This document shows positions 43,692 through 46,186 of a stretch of 46,186 bases of DNA, in pieces. Numbering within the stretch: the first letter of the stretch is position 1; every line of letters begins with the position of its first letter. Where the stretch lies: the NCBI RefSeq assembly GCF_000485595.1, contig NW_014577112.1, positions 141,945 through 188,130 on the forward strand, read 5' to 3'. The notes beneath the pieces are model-generated. The model had not been told where the DNA came from and ran no database searches. It saw only the letters and a list, made by a program, of their open reading frames with translations. The DNA comes from Priapulus caudatus. Lineage: Eukaryota; Priapulida; Priapulimorpha; Priapulimorphida; Priapulidae. Both the position numbers and the translations under genes were made by a program.

Positions 43692-46125
43692 ATCTCTAAG
43701 CTCTAATAATTTCTATCTCTAATCTCTATCTCTATCTCTATCTCTATCTCTAATGCTCTATCCTCTATCTCTATCTCTAATGCTCTGCTCTCTGTTCATC
43801 TGGATACTCAATGCTCGTCTTCTTCTCCTCCCTCCGTCCTCTCTCTCTCTCCTCTCTCACGCCACACCTATTCATAAAATATGCTTTACATGAATATGCA
43901 CAACACTCTCATGGCCGCATTCATATGACGCCACTCTATCTTGCTGACAAATACAGGGAGTGACAATTAAGTAAGGCTATGCACCATTCAGCAGGAACAA
44001 CACTAAACATACACGCGACTTTCCTCAACCTCCTTTCGAGATGGTGTGGCGTGGCAGCGAGAGAGAAGAGCATCACCGTATTTGCTCGGTAGAGTATAGC
44101 GGTGGCTTGCTGGTGACGCATCCTGCAGATCGCGACCTTGGTTTGAAGAGGAAGTCTGGGAACGCGCCTCCTGCCTCCCTCTGGGTGGAGTTCTCCCCTC
44201 AGCTTTCAGATGTAGGTTTGCAACGGTCGGCAGAGGGGCTTGGGCATTGGGGACCGACGGGCGTGAAACCTCTTGGATACTGTAAAGAACAAACGTCCGA
44301 CGGTAAACCCCTTAATCCGATACTGCAACAACGTAGATGAGTAGAAACCAGAAGTGACTTTTCTTCTCGCAAGCTATGTATAACTAATCTATACGCGACA
44401 CTACCCCTATATACCCACAAGTATTTGTCTACATACTAGAGTATGTAGTTATGTGCAACATGCATGTTACTGTAATGAGAAAATATTGAGAGGGATAAGT
44501 GTGAGGGAGAGAGAGAGAGACAGAGAGCGAGAGAGGGGAGGGATAGGAGGAGGGAGGGAGGGAGAGAAGGGAGAGAGAGAGAGAGAGGAGCTAGATATTG
44601 AGATGGTGTTAAAGAAACAGAGATGGCGAGAGTCAGAGGCAGGAGACACACAAGAGATAGAACGAACGAGCTGGGAGACAGATAGAGAGTGGCCGCGTAG
44701 AGAAAGAGGCGCAACGCTAGAATCTCGCATTCGAGAGCCGCAAATGGAGACGAGCGAGAGAGGCCGCGTAATTGACGACGTATACTTTTGGCGTTGGTCA
44801 GTGAGAGCAGATGGCTGGCTCCTGTTTCACCGAAGCCTTCCCGAGTCCACGCGAGTCGTTCTCTGTGCATCGTTGTCGTTGTCATCGCTCACTGAAGAGC
44901 TTCCGGATTCACGCGGATTTGCTTGAGAGCCCTTGTCCGTTAATCCTCCTTCTCATGTAAAAAAATAAATCGATGCCGATGACGAGATTTTCACGCGATC
45001 GTTCCGAAACCGGTGTCACTACGCAAACGCAATTTCGAAGTCGTCTTCGTCGTGCGATTAAAACGTCCCCACCCACAGCTCTCTCTCCCTCGCAGCGGCA
45101 AATCGGAGAGTGCGATATATTGAGGGATGAGGATTGGAAGAATTTAATTTTCAGGGCTGAAATTCAATGCGCAAACAGTAGGAGCGAGCAATGCGAGGAC
45201 CGTAGGTCATCGCACGCTAAGGGCATGCCCCCCCGTAATTTTTTAAAAGAATGGTGCAATTTGGTTGGCATTCTAAGGCTATTCTGAACACATTATAGGA
45301 GACTCTTGAATCACCTTGTTCAAGTTGGTCAAAGGAACAAACGAACTATGAATAGGAAATCAGGGGGCTGAAAATAGGCTAAGTGTTTTATATTAAATGT
45401 CTAGACATAATGATATTTTTGCTGTTTGGCCACCCGTCGCTTGCATTGTTTTACTAGACATTTTACTCAGACATAAAGCTGCCTTGCTGGACGAGATTTG
45501 AAATGAAAAAGACACAATCGAATAACAATGCGCAGTGCAATAGTTATGCAACAACATCACCCAGCAACATGTAAACCGGCCCCAGGCCAGGCATGGGCGT
45601 TACGCTGATCAGCTAAACTGCTCAAAATGTCTGGGCCCGCTCTAATCTGCAGCTGTGAACGAGGATTTTTTTTCTGGTACACAAAAAACAGATACACTGG
45701 TATACTTCGCTGTCAGTCTAAACTGTTCGTACACTCTTAACAGTCTAGCAGTCAGGGTGGGCTGTTGAGGTAATAACTAATTTTAAATTTTTACATTGGG
45801 GAACCCCCGCCAAAATTTCACAACGAATTTAGACGTTTCACAAAATCGAACGCCTGGGAGCTGTCATATCCGCGGGATTCGGCCGGATACCGCAGGATTT
45901 CGACGCGGATCCGCGGAAGAATCTCATCCCTGTATATTCCCAGGCGGAAACGGCAAACTCGGGTCGTAGCGGCTGCGGTCGCATCACGCCTCTGCACGCC
46001 TTTTCCAGTAGCTTCGCGGCCGACCTCTTCATCTTGCGGCTGGCTGGCTTCCGCTGCCGACGTTACCGATTGCACTTTGCGGCCGGCGATTTCTTCCAGA
46101 AGTAATAGAACTCGACAGATGCAAC
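32410..46125 (-). CDS. RERE: Atrophin / RERE-type transcriptional corepressor (5' exons outside window)
   Basis: Atrophins are nuclear corepressors that recruit histone deacetylases and act with nuclear receptors. Twelve minus-strand exons chain in phase: 43415-43522, 42865-43037, 41313-41498, 38299-39261, 37665-37806, 37184-37403, 36824-36923, 36291-36499, 34427-34663, 33914-33975, 33542-33639 and 32410-32434. They total 2523 bases, 840 residues plus TGA. In order they give a Ser/Lys-rich segment; a Ser/Asp-rich segment; a Pro-rich segment ([11 protein letters not shown]); poly-Gln; 9-residue repeats; [36 protein letters not shown]; a charged helix ([16 protein letters not shown]); [20 protein letters not shown]; a His-rich stretch ending YPVHPLV; and [13 protein letters not shown]. 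These follow the RERE C-terminal half in the same order. The second half of the SANT domain is at 46067-46125; BAH, ELM2 and the GATA finger were not found. The first SANT half lies out of order at 39921-40001. The 25-base last exon is the weakest call. Confidence 0.88.
35418..35663. other. Assembly gap (246 N) in Atrophin intron
   Basis: A run of N between a GC-rich tract (34900-35417, many GTCGTCGACGACGG-like motifs) and a 56-base tandem repeat. The gap very likely represents unresolved tandem repeat. Confidence 0.95.
35664..35916. repeat. 56-base minisatellite, about 4.5 units
   Basis: The units start GGGTGGTGTCAATGTGTAAG at 35667, 35723, 35779, 35835 and 35891. They are almost identical apart from GTGTC/GAGTC variants in the last two. 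The array runs into the N gap on its left, so its true length is unknown. It lies in the Atrophin intron between exons 36291-36499 and 34427-34663. Confidence 0.95.
36150..36210. repeat. (CACG)n / CACA microsatellite
   Basis: CA/CACG-rich DNA at about 36005-36270 with a pure ACGC core. It lies close to the donor side of Atrophin exon 36291-36499. Frames through it are composition artefacts. Confidence 0.9.
38511..38936 (-). repeat. Protein-coding minisatellite: 16 x 9-residue QNPHVLPxx repeats
   Basis: Within Atrophin exon 38299-39261, sixteen consecutive 9-residue (27-base) units follow the pattern Q-N-P/A-H-V/M/L-L-P-x-x, without a gap. Examples are [18 protein letters not shown] and QNAHMRPPP. 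Divergence between units, much of it at third positions and in the last two residues, suggests an old expansion kept in frame. I know of no such repeat in vertebrate RERE/ATN1 or fly Atrophin. Confidence 0.92.
39063..39173 (-). repeat. Poly-Gln/His tract in Atrophin
   Basis: About 37 codons of Gln interrupted by His, encoded by mixed CAA, CAG and CAT/CAC codons rather than a pure CAG run. Atrophins commonly carry such tracts. The codon mixing argues against recent slippage expansion. Confidence 0.93.
39716..39900. repeat. CT-rich microsatellite block
   Basis: CTCTCT runs with a loosely repeated TTTATTTCTCTCACC module (three copies, about 30-37 bases apart). It lies just left of the displaced SANT exon. 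Confidence 0.9.
39921..40001 (-). CDS. RERE: Displaced exon: N-terminal half of Atrophin SANT domain
   Basis: An 81-base exon with acceptor TTTGCAG, donor ACG|GTGAGC and phase 0 on both sides. It codes [20 protein letters not shown] followed by PHKQT. This is the first two helices of an Atrophin/MTA-type SANT domain, close to RERE [20 protein letters not shown]. Its natural continuation is the phase-0 exon at 46067-46125, which is upstream in transcription. Here it sits in the intron between exons 41313-41498 (ends phase 2) and 38299-39261. Including it there would read through to a stop within five codons, so it cannot be a normal part of the transcript in this arrangement. Confidence 0.85.
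40482..40840. repeat. CACG and CA microsatellites
   Basis: (CACG)n at about 40482-40540, (CA)n at about 40541-40594, (CA)n at about 40758-40797, then CACG again. Open frames on both strands here are repeat artefacts. Confidence 0.95.
41047..41215. repeat. About 60-base tandem repeat, three units
   Basis: TAGAGGTGGAGGTA starts units at 41047, 41106 and 41167. Each continues GGTCAGGGGTGCAGTGTAGC and ends in a G run of varying length. It is non-coding, in an Atrophin intron. Confidence 0.9.
41940..42495. mobile_element. MITE with TTAA end, copy 2 (degraded)
   Basis: Matches the interior of 5763-6352 over most of its length (for example GATTAGCCCTCAGTC and CAGGGTGGCAGCA). It ends in ATCCCTTTAA at 42495, like copy 1. 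The left TIR is not clearly recognisable. It lies in the Atrophin intron between exons 42865-43037 and 41313-41498. Confidence 0.75.
43079..43140. repeat. (CACG)n microsatellite
   Basis: ACGC runs immediately upstream (transcript sense) of Atrophin exon 42865-43037, about 40 bases before its acceptor. Confidence 0.95.
43341..43692. repeat. (AT)n and (CT)n microsatellites around Atrophin exon 43415-43522
   Basis: (AT)n at about 43341-43364 lies just beyond the donor side. (CT)n at about 43620-43692, followed by AT-CT mixed repeats to about 43790, lies on the acceptor side. On the minus strand the latter is a long GA tract. Confidence 0.95.
44015..44279 (-). CDS. Candidate Atrophin exon (uncertain)
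   Basis: After a good acceptor (TTGTTCTTTACAG, ending at 44280) a minus-strand frame stays open for 88 codons to a weak donor-like CGC|GTGTAT at 44015. It ends in phase 0, as the next exon (43415-43522) requires. The product is polar and basic ([20 protein letters not shown]). That is compatible with the disordered region between the GATA finger and the Ser-rich segment of RERE, but no motif is diagnostic. Confidence 0.3.
44500..44600. repeat. GA-rich microsatellite
   Basis: Runs of GAGAGA and GGGAGG in the Atrophin intron region. Plus-strand frames through it (Arg/Glu-rich) are artefacts. Confidence 0.9.
44831..44945 (-). CDS. Candidate Atrophin acidic/Ser-rich exon (uncertain)
   Basis: A minus-strand open frame contains [19 protein letters not shown], like the Ser/Asp-rich linker that follows the SANT domain in RERE. 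A donor-like TTCG|GTGAAA lies at 44831. The acceptor is not resolved, and none I can see matches the phase left by the SANT exon. If real, it lies in the expected order between SANT and the Ser/Lys-rich exons. Confidence 0.35.
46067..46125 (-). CDS. RERE: Atrophin SANT domain, C-terminal half
   Basis: After acceptor TTTTTGCTGCGCAG the frame reads [19 protein letters not shown], the third SANT helix (RERE has TFYYYWKKTPEAA). Joined to the displaced exon 39921-40001 it gives an alignment with no gap. A donor CG|GTAACG at 46066 is assumed. If translation ran on, the next codon would be a TAA stop. Beyond it lies more basic coding-like sequence ([13 protein letters not shown] in the same frame), so either the donor is real or a nonsense change or base error is present. 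Confidence 0.7.
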
Positions 46126-46186
46126 CTGCGCAGCAAAAACGAGAGAAAAACACACCTCCCGGGCTCCCCCGCTATATGCCGCTACG

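Noticed and set aside
43623-44900. Arg/Glu- and Ser/Leu-rich frames over CT/GA tracts
   Set aside because: They follow microsatellite composition, except for the two short Atrophin exon candidates listed separately.

Overview
This is a window of animal (metazoan) nuclear DNA, not a prokaryotic or plasmid segment. Genes are broken by phase-consistent GT-AG introns and the products are animal proteins. An Atrophin/RERE-type gene, a UPF0488 (C8orf33-type) gene and an SFT2D3-type gene suggest an invertebrate bilaterian, perhaps a deuterostome or lophotrochozoan. I cannot name the species. Noncoding DNA is packed with terminal-inverted-repeat (TIR) elements, foldback elements, LINE fragments, microsatellites and minisatellites, plus two runs of N.

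Layout. 1-2241: a copy of a long repeat unit (A) and low-complexity DNA. 2242-3010 (+): the last two exons of PINK1, the mitochondrial quality-control kinase. 4057-5562 (-): three 3' exons of a C8orf33/UPF0488 gene, convergent with PINK1. 5563-8230: a cluster of TIR elements, one carrying a THAP-domain exon. 8430-13140: two more copies (B, C) of the long repeat unit. 13185-14765: a 1.6 kb alternating purine/pyrimidine satellite. 15133-16388: a TIR element with promoter-like motifs, a decayed LINE reverse transcriptase and a foldback element. 17875-25311 (-): a nine-exon spermidine synthase gene (SRM), with a LINE fragment in one intron. 25553-29044 (+): a five-exon SFT2D3 gene, head-to-head with SRM across a 241 bp shared promoter region. 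29045-32409: no gene recognised. 32410-46125 (-): most of an Atrophin/RERE corepressor gene. Twelve consecutive exons chain in phase to a stop (840 residues), and part of the SANT domain lies upstream.

The genes belong to separate housekeeping pathways: mitophagy, polyamine synthesis, Golgi/endosome trafficking and nuclear corepression. The only likely regulatory link is the divergent SRM/SFT2D3 promoter.

Main observations. The exon coding the first half of the Atrophin SANT domain (39921-40001) lies downstream of the exon coding the second half (46067-46125), inside an intron where it cannot be spliced in frame, so the locus is rearranged or misassembled. Repeat copies B and C carry a TIR insertion flanked by a 9-bp duplication, and copy A is the matching empty site. 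A 76 bp perfect foldback element has a perfect 9-bp target duplication. Short TTAGGG arrays recur inside or against TIR elements. Copies A, B and C differ mostly by single-base indels, which looks like unpolished long-read gap filling. I found no previously undescribed molecular system that I could defend; the novelty is in mobile-element structure and the Atrophin locus.
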